DNA of 64,000 nucleotides from an uncultured Lachnospiraceae bacterium. Its GTDB lineage: Bacteria > Bacillota > Clostridia > Lachnospirales > Lachnospiraceae. Below the pieces are notes generated by a model. The model made no database searches. It saw only the letters and a program-made list of their open reading frames with translations, and was not told the DNA's origin. The stretch lies in contig CAJTRA010000001.1 in NCBI GenBank assembly GCA_910578345.1, positions 478,115-542,114 on the forward strand, read 5' to 3'. Made by a program: the position numbers and the translations under genes. Positions 50,823 to 59,451 of the stretch are shown in pieces. How positions within the stretch are numbered: position 1 is the first letter of the stretch; each line of letters starts with the position of its first letter.

Positions 50823-51767
50823 CTAAACGATCGCATTCCTATTCCTTCCACCGCTTAACTCCAACTGATACAGGATATACCGTACATCCTCCAACACCGT
50901 GATCCCTCTGTCCTCGAATCCCAGCTTCCGGCACAAAGCTGCAGACTTCTCGTTATGTTCCATAACAAGCGCCTGGATCTGTTTAAAACCGATATCTTTC
51001 CACGCATACCGCAGGATCGCACTGCATACCTCATAGGCATATCCCTGCCGCTGCCATGGTACGCCGATCACGAAACCCAGTTCCGGCACATCGAATTCCT
51101 CCCGCCAGCTGATTCCTGCCCTGCCGATTACCTGCCCGTCCTGCCTTGCCTGGACCGTCCATATGCCATAGCCATAGAATCCATACATCCGCCTGCGGTA
51201 ATCTTTAATATATGCAATCTCCTCATCCCGGTCTTCGTACAGATCCTCCATATATTCTGTGATCGCCGGCTCTTCATAAATATCGTACAGACTGTCCACA
51301 TCCTCCACCACCGTCTCCCGCACGATACAGCGTTCGGTCTTCAGAATCTCCCAGGGAATCCCGGCAAGACGGCGGTATGCCATATCAACGACCTCATAAT
51401 CCACTTCTTCCAACCGCTCAATCATATATTCCGCGCCGGCAAAGGACTCTTCCTGATTCCACTGATGACGATATGGTAGAACATATTTCCTGTGTTGCTG
51501 CCAGAACCTATACTGCACAGAAGAATCCGTAATATACAGCGTATCCGGTTCCTCCTGATCTGCGGCACAGATACTACCGTGCTTCTTTAACAGATATTCT
51601 GCACAGCACAGCGTCCCGCTCTGCTCCCCAGGCGTCTTATCCTCCAGGCAGACAGCATATGCTGCCTCAATCCCATGCTGTTCCAGATCCTGGATCAGGC
51701 AGCGCAACGATAGCTGTAATCGATTGCCTGTCCCGTCTCTCAATGCAAAAACTACTTTCCTCAGCAT
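50823..51767 (-). CDS. GNAT acetyltransferase with degenerate HAD-like N-terminal domain
   Basis: A 314-aa two-part protein. Residues 1 to about 130 look like a degraded HAD-type domain (CLIQDLEQHGIEAAYAVC, TLYITDSSVQYRFW). The C-terminal half is a RimJ/RimL-type GNAT domain (ERCIVRETVVEDVDSLYDIYEE, ELGFVIGVPWQRQGYAYEV, MEHNEKSAALCRKLGFEDRG) that would bind acetyl-CoA. The substrate is unknown. The start is uncertain: ATG 51765-51767 is used; a GTG four codons upstream is possible, and neither has a strong Shine-Dalgarno sequence. Confidence 0.82.
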   Translation of the reverse strand: MLRKVVFALRDGTGNRLQLSLRCLIQDLEQHGIEAAYAVCLEDKTPGEQSGTLCCAEYLLKKHGSICAADQEEPDTLYITDSSVQYRFWQQHRKYVLPYRHQWNQEESFAGAEYMIERLEEVDYEVVDMAYRRLAGIPWEILKTERCIVRETVVEDVDSLYDIYEEPAITEYMEDLYEDRDEEIAYIKDYRRRMYGFYGYGIWTVQARQDGQVIGRAGISWREEFDVPELGFVIGVPWQRQGYAYEVCSAILRYAWKDIGFKQIQALVMEHNEKSAALCRKLGFEDRGITVLEDVRYILYQLELSGGRNRNAIV

Positions 51768-51923
51768 AACCCACCCCACTCATCCTGCGCAACAGTTGAT
51801 CTCTTCTTCCTGTCACACCCATTTCCGATCGCATCGCGATGGCTCGTCTATGTCCTTTTCTTACCGTCAATTTCCATCCTGCGGCGCACCATAGGTTAGC
51901 GGGTCGCATGGCGCTTTCTCACA

Positions 51924-51946
51924 GACTTTGCTTTCAGTGCAAAGTC
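51924..51946. repeat. Perfect 8-bp stem in the cyclophilin upstream region
   Basis: GACTTTGC pairs with GCAAAGTC across a 7-nt loop. It lies just upstream of the promoter-spanning palindrome. No run of T follows directly. The role is unknown. Confidence 0.4.
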
Positions 51947-51958
51947 CAGTCTTCACTT

Positions 51959-52018
51959 TTTCGTTTGTATTTTCTTATCTATAATAATATAATAGATAAG
52001 AGAAATATACAAACGAAA
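51959..52018. promoter_or_regulatory. Long palindrome spanning the cyclophilin promoter
   Basis: TTTCGTTTGTAT...TTATCTAT is mirrored by ATAGATAA...ATACAAACGAAA, an imperfect 60-bp inverted repeat. The predicted promoter is embedded in it: -35 TTGTAT (51965-51970) in the left arm, a 17-bp spacer, and -10 TATAAT (51988-51993) at the centre. It is likely an operator for a dimeric regulator, or a 5' hairpin of the message. Confidence 0.65.
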
Positions 52019-52086
52019 TCAAACATTTTCAGAAAGGATGTAGCAGGAACGCTAAGAGCTAAACTGCTACGAAAGGACTAAGACAT

Positions 52087-52608
52087 ATGGCACAGAATCC
52101 GATTGTTACTTTTACGATGGAAAACGGCGACGTCATCAGGGCAGAACTTTATCCGGAGACCGCTCCAACTTCTGTCAACAACTTTATCAGCCTGATCCAG
52201 AAGAATTTCTATGACGGTCTGATCTTCCACAGAGTCATCAAAGGCTTTATGATTCAGGGCGGCGACCCGGAAGGCACCGGCATGGGCGGCCCCGGCTATT
52301 CCATCCGCGGTGAATTCGCACAGAACGGTTTCCCCAACGACTTAAAGCACACCCCTGGCGTCCTCTCCATGGCAAGAAGCATGCATCCCGACTCCGCGGG
52401 AAGCCAATTCTTCCTTATGCACAAGACAAGTCCTCACTTAGACGGCGCTTATGCCGCTTTCGGCAAGGTGATCGAAGGTATGGACATCGTGGACAAGATT
52501 GCCGAGACGGCGACCGACTATTCCGACAGACCTTTAGAAGACCAGGTGATGAAGACCGTCACCGTCGAGACATTCGGCGTAGCATATCCGGAACCGGAGA
52601 AACTCTAG
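52087..52608 (+). CDS. Peptidyl-prolyl cis-trans isomerase, cyclophilin type
   Basis: A cytoplasmic prolyl isomerase, 173 aa, single cyclophilin domain without signal peptide. Core motifs: FHRVIKGFMIQGGDPEGTGMGGPGY, SMARSMHPDSAGSQFFLMHK and LDGAYAAFGKVIEGMDIVDKIA; the catalytic Arg is in FHRV. The upstream AGGAC sits close to the ATG (spacing about 5 bp). It is monocistronic with a strong terminator and a palindromic promoter. Confidence 0.95.
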   Translation: MAQNPIVTFTMENGDVIRAELYPETAPTSVNNFISLIQKNFYDGLIFHRVIKGFMIQGGDPEGTGMGGPGYSIRGEFAQNGFPNDLKHTPGVLSMARSMHPDSAGSQFFLMHKTSPHLDGAYAAFGKVIEGMDIVDKIAETATDYSDRPLEDQVMKTVTVETFGVAYPEPEKL

Positions 52609-52627
52609 GGTGTCAAGATTGAAAATA

Positions 52628-52680
52628 AGGCTGTTGTTCCAAAAGATTTCACAGAAACTCTGGAACAACAGCCTCATTCT
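52628..52680. terminator. Strong bidirectional terminator after the cyclophilin gene
   Basis: AGGCTGTTGTTCCA pairs perfectly over 14 bp with TGGAACAACAGCCT. T-rich sequence follows on both sides (CATTCTTTTATT on plus, TATTTTCAATCTT on minus). Confidence 0.9.
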
Positions 52681-52872
52681 TTTATTCATATGCACGCACA
52701 TTCTCCGCGAACAGATCCTCTGCCGGATATAGCAAACACTTCGGCTGGTCATAGCCGGTCTCACTTACTCCACACCGAGTTCGTGAATGCAATATACGAT
52801 TCTTGCATCTTTTGTCCCCGCATGTTGCGGATCGATCCACCGTCTCCTATATCGTCTTAAATGGATTCTGTT
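52681..52872 (-). pseudogene. Degraded minus-strand coding remnant after the GH8 gene
   Basis: Two adjacent minus-strand frames have coding-like codon use. The upstream one ends ARIVYCIHELGVE, and the next, shifted by one base near 52761-52768, ends TGYDQPKCLLYPAEDLF...RAYE with a stop just before the bidirectional terminator. Joined, they would form one short protein end. No start or family is recognised. It may be the remains of a gene downstream of the GH8 enzyme, or chance. Confidence 0.3.
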
Positions 52873-54021
52873 TCATTCCCAGATTCTATAATGTCCGCAA
52901 AGTGCCAGAAAAGCAAATAAGTACAGACAGTTATCATAATATCTCCTCTCCCCCCGACGCAAAGGCTGTTGCCAAAACCATTCTACCCAGCGAGCCGCCA
53001 CATCCCAGTCGCTTCCTGCCTTACGCGGTTCCTCCCTTTCCACCGTCAGAGCTCCTTGCGCTGTAGCAGCAAGCAATCCCAAAGGATGTAGTACGTTCTT
53101 TTCTACTGGCGTGCCATCTACCTCGAACACACATCTGGCAGCTTCCAGATCGGTGCGCAGAAACCGCATCAGCCGCAGTGGCGCGCAATACTGTCCATAA
53201 TCTGTGTCAAACCACATATAATCAAGCCCGATATTCGCCGCCGTCCTGTAAGCATCGCTGTAAAACCGGTCATAGCGCTCTCCACACGACATAATCTTTC
53301 TCATAGGCGAGCCGTCAAACTCGCCATATTCCGGACTCATTCCCGTCACTGGATGGCAGGCAAGCGCCAGATATTCTCTGCTTGCCCGCGCCGCTTTTTT
53401 CCAAAAAATGCGGTCTTCCTCATATGCCCATAAAGAAAACAGTTCGTAAAAATGAGGCAGATGATAAGATGGATCCGTGAACGGGCTGCCCGGCACAAAC
53501 AGAATCTGGCCGTTTTCCCGATTCCAAATAGCTTTCCCCGGCCTGCCCTGCTCCCCTTTATGCAGGCACGCACGCAAAATTTCTCTTGCTTCCCTCTCAT
53601 ACGCATAGATTCCTTCTCTGTCTCCCCATCTATGGGAAGCAAAAAACAGCGCCATAGCGAAAAACTCTTCCCCATCGGGAGCCGGCCCATAGGCATTTTT
53701 CTCCCCATCTGTCCTGCATGACCAGGCAAAGTAGCCCTCATTCTCTCCCTCAGTCATATACATATACGTTTTCGCCCATTTCCATAAACGGTTGAACTCT
53801 TCTCTCTTATCAAGCTGCACACATATCATCATACCATAAGACATCCCTTCCGTGCGCACATCATGATTGCCTGTATCCTCGATATAGGCCATATCATCCC
53901 CCACAGGATGGTAGAGGCTTTCCTCTTCATCATAGAAAAAAGTATATACGATCTCTCTTAACCTCGCCTCGATGTCTTCTGCAGAAATCCCTATCTCCCT
54001 GAATACATTACGATACTGCAC
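52873..54021 (-). CDS. GH8 reducing-end xylose-releasing exo-oligoxylanase
   Basis: A 382-aa glycoside hydrolase family 8 enzyme of the Rex type, which removes xylose from the reducing end of xylo-oligosaccharides in the cytoplasm. Family features: DDMAYIEDTGNHDVRTEGMSYGMM (general acid Glu in RTEGMSYG), YFAWSC, PAPDGEEFFAMALFFASHRWG (the Asp/Glu region), DPSYHLPHFYELF and DAYRTAANIGLDYMW. No signal peptide is present. It follows the ABC permease genes, so imported oligosaccharides are probably its substrate. Confidence 0.92.
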   Translation of the reverse strand: MQYRNVFREIGISAEDIEARLREIVYTFFYDEEESLYHPVGDDMAYIEDTGNHDVRTEGMSYGMMICVQLDKREEFNRLWKWAKTYMYMTEGENEGYFAWSCRTDGEKNAYGPAPDGEEFFAMALFFASHRWGDREGIYAYEREAREILRACLHKGEQGRPGKAIWNRENGQILFVPGSPFTDPSYHLPHFYELFSLWAYEEDRIFWKKAARASREYLALACHPVTGMSPEYGEFDGSPMRKIMSCGERYDRFYSDAYRTAANIGLDYMWFDTDYGQYCAPLRLMRFLRTDLEAARCVFEVDGTPVEKNVLHPLGLLAATAQGALTVEREEPRKAGSDWDVAARWVEWFWQQPLRRGERRYYDNCLYLFAFLALCGHYRIWE

Positions 54022-54046
54022 TTCGTCCGCCTCTCCTTCTTCCCTG

Positions 54047-54928
54047 CTACTCTTTTACGCCTCCGATGGTCAGCCCTGTCACAAAATATCTCTGCAGAAA
54101 AGGATATAGGCATACAATGGGAAGCATGGTCGCAATTGTCGCCGCTGCCCTGATCGATGCGGGTGTGATAGAATTTCCCGCATTTCTCATACCGTCCGCG
54201 CTTCCGCTCTGCTGCATTACGGAAGATAACAGTTTCATCAGTTCATACTGCAATGTAGTATACTTATCTGACATACGATTGTAAAGCATGGCATCAAACC
54301 ATGAATTCCACTGCCCAACAGCCACAAACAGTGCGACCGTCGCATAAACAGGCTTACAGAGGGGTGAAATGATCCTGGCAAAAATCGTCATATATCCCGC
54401 ACCGTCCAGCTGCGCCGACTCCTCCAGCGAATCCGGCAGACCGACCATATAAGTTCTGAGTACGAGCATATTAAAGGCACTGACCGCCCCTGGAATGACA
54501 TATACCCAGAAAGTACCTGTCAAATGCAGGTTCTTATACAACAGGAATACCGGGATCAGGCCACCGTTGACATACATGGTGATAACCCAGAACAAGGATA
54601 ACTGTGATTTAAACAAAAATCGTTTTCTGCTTACGATAAATGCTAACAGTGCATTGGCCGCCAATGCCAGGAAAGTGCCGATCACCGTTCTAAGTACAGT
54701 AATATACGCACCTGTGATCATATTCTCTTTATTCAGTACTGTATAATAATTCTGCCACGTAAATTTTCTCGGTATCAGATGAATGCCGCCGCGCACCGTA
54801 TCAATACCGTCATTGAAAGAAATTGCCAGCGTATTTAATACGGGATATAAAGTGATTACCACAAAAGCTACCATAAAGATGGTGTTCCCTATGATAAAAA
54901 TTCGGTCTCCTATACTTTTCTTCTTCAT
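54047..54928 (-). CDS. Carbohydrate ABC transporter permease (LplC-like)
   Basis: A 293-aa inner-membrane permease of the LplC/MalG class with six helices. The EAA loop is visible as EESAQLDGAGYMTIFARIISPLCKP. It pairs with the LplB-like permease encoded 14 bp upstream. No ATPase gene is in the operon, which is usual: such systems share a multitask MsmK-type ATPase encoded elsewhere. Substrates are inferred to be xylo-oligosaccharides from the GH8 neighbour. Confidence 0.93.
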   Translation of the reverse strand: MKKKSIGDRIFIIGNTIFMVAFVVITLYPVLNTLAISFNDGIDTVRGGIHLIPRKFTWQNYYTVLNKENMITGAYITVLRTVIGTFLALAANALLAFIVSRKRFLFKSQLSLFWVITMYVNGGLIPVFLLYKNLHLTGTFWVYVIPGAVSAFNMLVLRTYMVGLPDSLEESAQLDGAGYMTIFARIISPLCKPVYATVALFVAVGQWNSWFDAMLYNRMSDKYTTLQYELMKLLSSVMQQSGSADGMRNAGNSITPASIRAAATIATMLPIVCLYPFLQRYFVTGLTIGGVKE

Positions 54929-54942
54929 TTCTATGCCCCTCC

Positions 54943-55884
54943 CTAAAACAGACTTTCTTCACCGGACCGTTTCGCCAGACGATTCGCGATTATGATCAAA
55001 ACAATGCTGACCGCGCTTTTAAAGATACCCGCTGCAGTACCCAGCGAATAATCGTTCTGGCTGATACCCCAGTTCAATACATAGATATCGATCGTCTGAG
55101 ATACCTTCTGTACAAGTCCATTTCCTAAAATATACTGTACTTCAAATCCTGCGTTCAAAACATTGCCCACATTCATCAACAACAGTATCATAATAGTAGG
55201 CTTAATGCTCGGAAGCGTAATATATCTGATCTTAGCCCATCTTCCCGCGCCATCAATAGATGCTGCTTCATATAAGCTGGGATCGATCGCGGTGATCGCC
55301 GCCAGATAAATGATCGCGTTCCATCCGGTCTCCTTCCATAAGTTCGCAAAGGCAACAATCGGCCAGAAATAGCTCTCATGTGCAAAGAAGTTTATCTGCG
55401 AACTGATTAGTCCCAGTTTCTGAAGCATTTCATTTACAATTCCTGTAGAGGAAAGCGCGTCGTGCAAAATGCCGGTAACAATGATCCACGAAAGGAAGTG
55501 GGGCAGATAGGAAATAGTCTGCACCAATTTCTTTCCCACAACATTTTTTACTTCGTTCAGCAGAATGGCAAACAAAATCGCCATCACAAAAGAAGTAACA
55601 AGGTTGATCGTGCCCATCGCCAACGTGTTTCTGATCACCCTGAGAAAAGCTGCATCGCTAAACAAAAACGCAAACTTTTCTAATCCGATAAACTTAGAGT
55701 GAAATAAGCCATCCTTCGGTTTATAATTTTGAAATGCCATGATCCATCCGCCCAGTGGCAGGTAATAAAAAATAAAACCGTATATGACAAAAAATGCCGA
55801 CCAGATGATTAAAACCTTCTGGCGTTTTATTTCTTTCCATGTGATTTCCTGTTTTGTCTTTATCTGTTTTTTCCTCCGACCCAT
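54943..55884 (-). CDS. Sugar ABC transporter permease (LplB-like)
   Basis: A 313-aa membrane permease of the LplB/MalF class with six helices. YEAASIDGAGRWAKIRYITLPSIKP is the EAA loop, and the N-terminus is basic (GRRKKQIKTKQE). It forms a heterodimer with the LplC-like subunit. It lies downstream of the solute-binding protein gene but is separated from it by a terminator-like hairpin, which would lower permease expression relative to binding protein. Confidence 0.93.
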   Translation of the reverse strand: MGRRKKQIKTKQEITWKEIKRQKVLIIWSAFFVIYGFIFYYLPLGGWIMAFQNYKPKDGLFHSKFIGLEKFAFLFSDAAFLRVIRNTLAMGTINLVTSFVMAILFAILLNEVKNVVGKKLVQTISYLPHFLSWIIVTGILHDALSSTGIVNEMLQKLGLISSQINFFAHESYFWPIVAFANLWKETGWNAIIYLAAITAIDPSLYEAASIDGAGRWAKIRYITLPSIKPTIMILLLMNVGNVLNAGFEVQYILGNGLVQKVSQTIDIYVLNWGISQNDYSLGTAAGIFKSAVSIVLIIIANRLAKRSGEESLF

Positions 55885-55943
55885 ATTCCATCTCCTCCAT
55901 ACTCACGACCTTTTTAGACTTCCCTATGCTGTCCTGTGCAGAA

Positions 55944-55995
55944 AAAGAGACAGCTACATAGCTTTTACAGCAAAATAGCTGCCTCTCTTTACGGA
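55944..55995 (-). terminator. Partial terminator between binding-protein and permease genes
   Basis: AAAGAGAGGCAGCTA pairs with TAGCTGTCTCTTT (one mismatch/bulge) and is followed by TTCTG. It is probably an attenuating or mRNA-stabilising hairpin that sets the ratio of binding protein to permeases. Confidence 0.65.
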
Positions 55996-56019
55996 TTTTA
56001 GTTTACTGTCTGTATACGT

Positions 56020-57720
56020 TTACTCTGCCAGAGACACTCTCCGTTCTAATTCTGTCTGCATCTCGGCAAGAAAATCCTCCGGTTTGCATCCTTCATATGC
56101 CGTCATATATTCGCTCCATGTGGAATCGAAGTTATCCGACATCACTACCTTCGGAAGCCACTCATGCTTGACCTCACCCATTTTCGTCCAAGCCACACCT
56201 CCCGGCGTTTCCGTCGTCATGTTACTGGAATAGGAATACATCGGATACCATGGGCCGGTCTCCTTGTTCACAGAACCGATCATCTCCACATAAGTAGTCA
56301 CGCCGTAAGCATCGAAACAGTCAACCAACGGCTCCGCCAGACTGCTGAAAAATTCGGATGTCTGCTGATCGGGATTCATCGCATTCTTCCCGTCCCTGCT
56401 TGTTCCCATATACTGCGGCATATAAGAGTAAACACATCTGTGGGAAGCCTGATATTCCTTGTTTGCCCACTGCATCCTCATCTCCTCGGTTCTGTAATAA
56501 AGGCCGTCCTCATCAACCAGATAATCTACCCCTTCTATTCCCCAGAATCTGAGATCATGAATCTCCTGATCAAGGCAATCCTCCAGGAACTGGAACGCCG
56601 CATCTGGATCTTCACAGCTTGTGGTAACAGCGATACCATTCGCCAGATTCTGTGTATCACCGTAGGTATGCCACATGTTCTCCATGCCCTCGTCAATAGT
56701 AAGACCAAGAGGTACATAATTGCAGCCCTTTACATCAAGCCCTTGCTGCTTAAATACATCATTTACCGTAGCGTAGAAATCCCACCACTGATCACACATG
56801 CCAAGTACGCGGCCTGTAGAAAGCTTAGCGATATATTCGTCGTAAGTCTGCGTCGCAAACTCCTTATCTACAATACCCTTCTGATACTCTTCGTTTAACT
56901 TTTTCAAATATCTTTGTGTTGTCTCGCTGGTGTTGTAATCCTCGATCTTCATGGTATCGGTATTTACAATAACCGAACCGTCATTGGGATAACCGGCGAG
57001 GAACTGACCCGCATTCTCAATACAGAAATATCTCCAGTCCTCACACAACGCTGTATAAGGGATGACTTCCGTACCATCTTCCATGGTCGGATTCGCCGCC
57101 ACATAACGCTCCAGCAAGTCAAAATACTGATCCAGCGTTTCAATCTCCGGATAATTGTCCCATGCAAGCACTTTATTCTGAATCCAGAAAGCTTCATCAT
57201 TATGTGTCGTTGACTTATCCTCTCCGTATGTATTCTGGAAAATATTTGCCCAGTAAATCTTTCCGTCTTCCTGACGGAATCTGTCCCACTCCTCATCGCT
57301 GTACATTTCTTTTAATTTCGGATGCTTTTCCAGATAATCATCCCATGGAACCAGCGCGCCGGCATCATACAATGCCATCTGTCCGTCGCCACCGTCAATA
57401 AAATCCGGATACTCTCCTCCCGCAATGATCGTTCCCACTGCCTCAGCCGCACTCTGTCCGGTAAGCCATGTTTCTTTTACTCTTACGCCTGTCTTCTGTG
57501 CAATAAGTTCCTGAATCTCATTACCATCATTGATCTCAGCGCCTGGCATGGCAATAAACATCGTGAAGTCGATAATATCCTTACTGCCCTCTTCTTCGGA
57601 AGAAGCCGTCTCCTTTGACCCTCCCTCTTCCGTTTTGGGGGCACTGCCGCCACAGCCCGTCAGCATGGATGCCGTCATTACCGTTGCCAATAGGATTGCT
57701 GTCAATTTCTTATACTTCAT
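56020..57720 (-). CDS. Extracellular solute-binding lipoprotein (LplA-like)
   Basis: The sugar-capturing subunit of the ABC importer, 566 aa. It has a lipoprotein signal peptide with lipobox MLTGCGGS (Cys about 23) and a Ser/Glu-rich linker. Residues beyond about 45 form a family 1-type binding protein resembling LplA/YtcQ (DFTMFIAMPGAEINDGNEIQ, then GEYPDFIDGG). The first gene of the transport operon, with its own upstream region after yesN. The ligand is inferred from the GH8 neighbour. Confidence 0.92.
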   Translation of the reverse strand: MKYKKLTAILLATVMTASMLTGCGGSAPKTEEGGSKETASSEEEGSKDIIDFTMFIAMPGAEINDGNEIQELIAQKTGVRVKETWLTGQSAAEAVGTIIAGGEYPDFIDGGDGQMALYDAGALVPWDDYLEKHPKLKEMYSDEEWDRFRQEDGKIYWANIFQNTYGEDKSTTHNDEAFWIQNKVLAWDNYPEIETLDQYFDLLERYVAANPTMEDGTEVIPYTALCEDWRYFCIENAGQFLAGYPNDGSVIVNTDTMKIEDYNTSETTQRYLKKLNEEYQKGIVDKEFATQTYDEYIAKLSTGRVLGMCDQWWDFYATVNDVFKQQGLDVKGCNYVPLGLTIDEGMENMWHTYGDTQNLANGIAVTTSCEDPDAAFQFLEDCLDQEIHDLRFWGIEGVDYLVDEDGLYYRTEEMRMQWANKEYQASHRCVYSYMPQYMGTSRDGKNAMNPDQQTSEFFSSLAEPLVDCFDAYGVTTYVEMIGSVNKETGPWYPMYSYSSNMTTETPGGVAWTKMGEVKHEWLPKVVMSDNFDSTWSEYMTAYEGCKPEDFLAEMQTELERRVSLAE

Positions 57721-57848
57721 TTGTTCACCCTCCCTTGTGGTTTTGTGGTATTACCATTTTATAACAGGCGGGGGAACCTTCAAGCGGATAAATTCTATAA
57801 ATAAGTCCGATAAATTCTAGATGTTAATATTTACCGGCATCTATACTC

Positions 57849-59447
57849 TCATTCTTCTCTTGCGCTTTTCCGATATCGGGAAGGCGTACAGCCTTCCTGC
57901 TCAATAAAGCGGCTAATAAAATAGTCAAGATCACGGTATCCCACATCTTCGGCAATCTGTCTGATCTTTTTATCTGTCCGGATCAGTTGGGATGCGGCTT
58001 CTTTGATCCTGTAATAATTCAAATAGGTTTTAAAAGACTGTCCATAACGCTTGCGAAAGATCTGCCCCAGATAAGAACTGTTGATATAGTACTTCTGCCC
58101 CAGCTCCCGCAGCGTCAAATTCTCTGCGTAACGCTCTTTTATCTCATTTTCAATCTCCTTAAGAACGCCCTTGGAGACATTTTTGCGAAGCTGCACCAGA
58201 TATTCCGCATATTCGCACGCAAACCTACGCATATGCGCCCTGCTGCCACGCAGGATCTCTTCCTTAGATACGCTCCCGCTGATAAACGAAAGCACCTCAT
58301 CCTGATTGACCGATTCCTCCTGCTCTGCTGCCAGACTTGTTAAGCGAAAAATCAGCCAGTTCAGATTCATCGTCACGATTTCCCTTGTTCTGTCCAGCCT
58401 GTCCATTTCCGTAAAAAGCGCATCCACGCTTTTGTGAATGGAAATCGTATCGTTTTCCTCAATCGCCTTTACCAAATCATCCAGAGACTGTTTGCATAAA
58501 ACCGTTTTTGATGGACTGATCTGCACTTCCTTCTCATAATAGTAAATACCTTTATTCTCCTGAAAACCTATGAACGACCGCAGTACGCAGGCCGAACCAT
58601 AGGAATGAGAAATTTTCGTAATGTCCTTGACCCTTTTCCCTACAAGAAGAATGACCGGCAGCCTTTCGCTGCCGCTCTGCGCCGTCTTATGCAGCGCTCT
58701 CATAAATTCCTCTTCCGTAAACGACCTTTCCTGTGCCATGTAGTCAAAATATACAAATCCTATTTCATACTCTTCCTCACAGACAAAGAAATCCTTAAAC
58801 AAATGATCAGTATCCTCCCGCAGATAATGTGACACCCGCTCATACACGCTCTCCTTCAGTTCCGACACTTCTTCATCTGACATTTCCTCTAAAACCGCAA
58901 GATCGTTCAAACAAATATGCAGATAGCGTGTCCCCTCTCCACAGCGAAAATGTTCTTTTACATAGGAAATATTTTGCTCCTTTCCCTTTCCTCGCAGCAG
59001 AGCCATCATATTCTGCATCAAATATCCGCGATGCATCCGCCGGCTGTCTATCTCCTCCTGAATCCTGTTTTCCGTCTTTGCCGCTACCCGACGGACGCTT
59101 TCAATAAGCTGCTCTTTTTGTACCGGCTTGAGAATATACTCCATCGCCGAGTAATGAATTGCTGCCTGCATATACTTAAAATCGTTGTACCCACTCAAAA
59201 TAAAGATATAAGCATTTGAAAGCCTTTCATTTCTTATCGTCTCCATAAGTTCAACCCCATTGATCTTCGGCATACGGATATCTGTAATGATCAGATCCGC
59301 TTCGCTATCCCTAAGCCAGTCAAGTGCCTCCTGCCCGTCAGAAGCCATTTTCACAATCTCAAACCCTTCCTTTTCCCAATCAATGATCACAGATAATCCT
59401 TGTAAAATAAACGGTTCGTCATCTACCAGCATCACTTTCATCAACAT
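57849..59447 (-). CDS. yesN: Response regulator with AraC-type DNA-binding domain (YesN-like)
   Basis: A 532-aa two-component regulator. The receiver domain holds the phospho-acceptor Asp in ADLIITDIRMPKINGVEL (about residue 54) and the switch Lys in LKPVQKEQL; a long central region follows, then two AraC-type helix-turn-helices at the C-terminus (LTLRELGQKYYINSSYLGQI and IRQIAEDVGYRDLDYFISRF). It lies 4 bp after the cognate kinase gene and just upstream of the transporter operon, which it probably activates. Confidence 0.95.
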   Translation of the reverse strand: MLMKVMLVDDEPFILQGLSVIIDWEKEGFEIVKMASDGQEALDWLRDSEADLIITDIRMPKINGVELMETIRNERLSNAYIFILSGYNDFKYMQAAIHYSAMEYILKPVQKEQLIESVRRVAAKTENRIQEEIDSRRMHRGYLMQNMMALLRGKGKEQNISYVKEHFRCGEGTRYLHICLNDLAVLEEMSDEEVSELKESVYERVSHYLREDTDHLFKDFFVCEEEYEIGFVYFDYMAQERSFTEEEFMRALHKTAQSGSERLPVILLVGKRVKDITKISHSYGSACVLRSFIGFQENKGIYYYEKEVQISPSKTVLCKQSLDDLVKAIEENDTISIHKSVDALFTEMDRLDRTREIVTMNLNWLIFRLTSLAAEQEESVNQDEVLSFISGSVSKEEILRGSRAHMRRFACEYAEYLVQLRKNVSKGVLKEIENEIKERYAENLTLRELGQKYYINSSYLGQIFRKRYGQSFKTYLNYYRIKEAASQLIRTDKKIRQIAEDVGYRDLDYFISRFIEQEGCTPSRYRKSAREE

Positions 59448-59451
59448 AACC

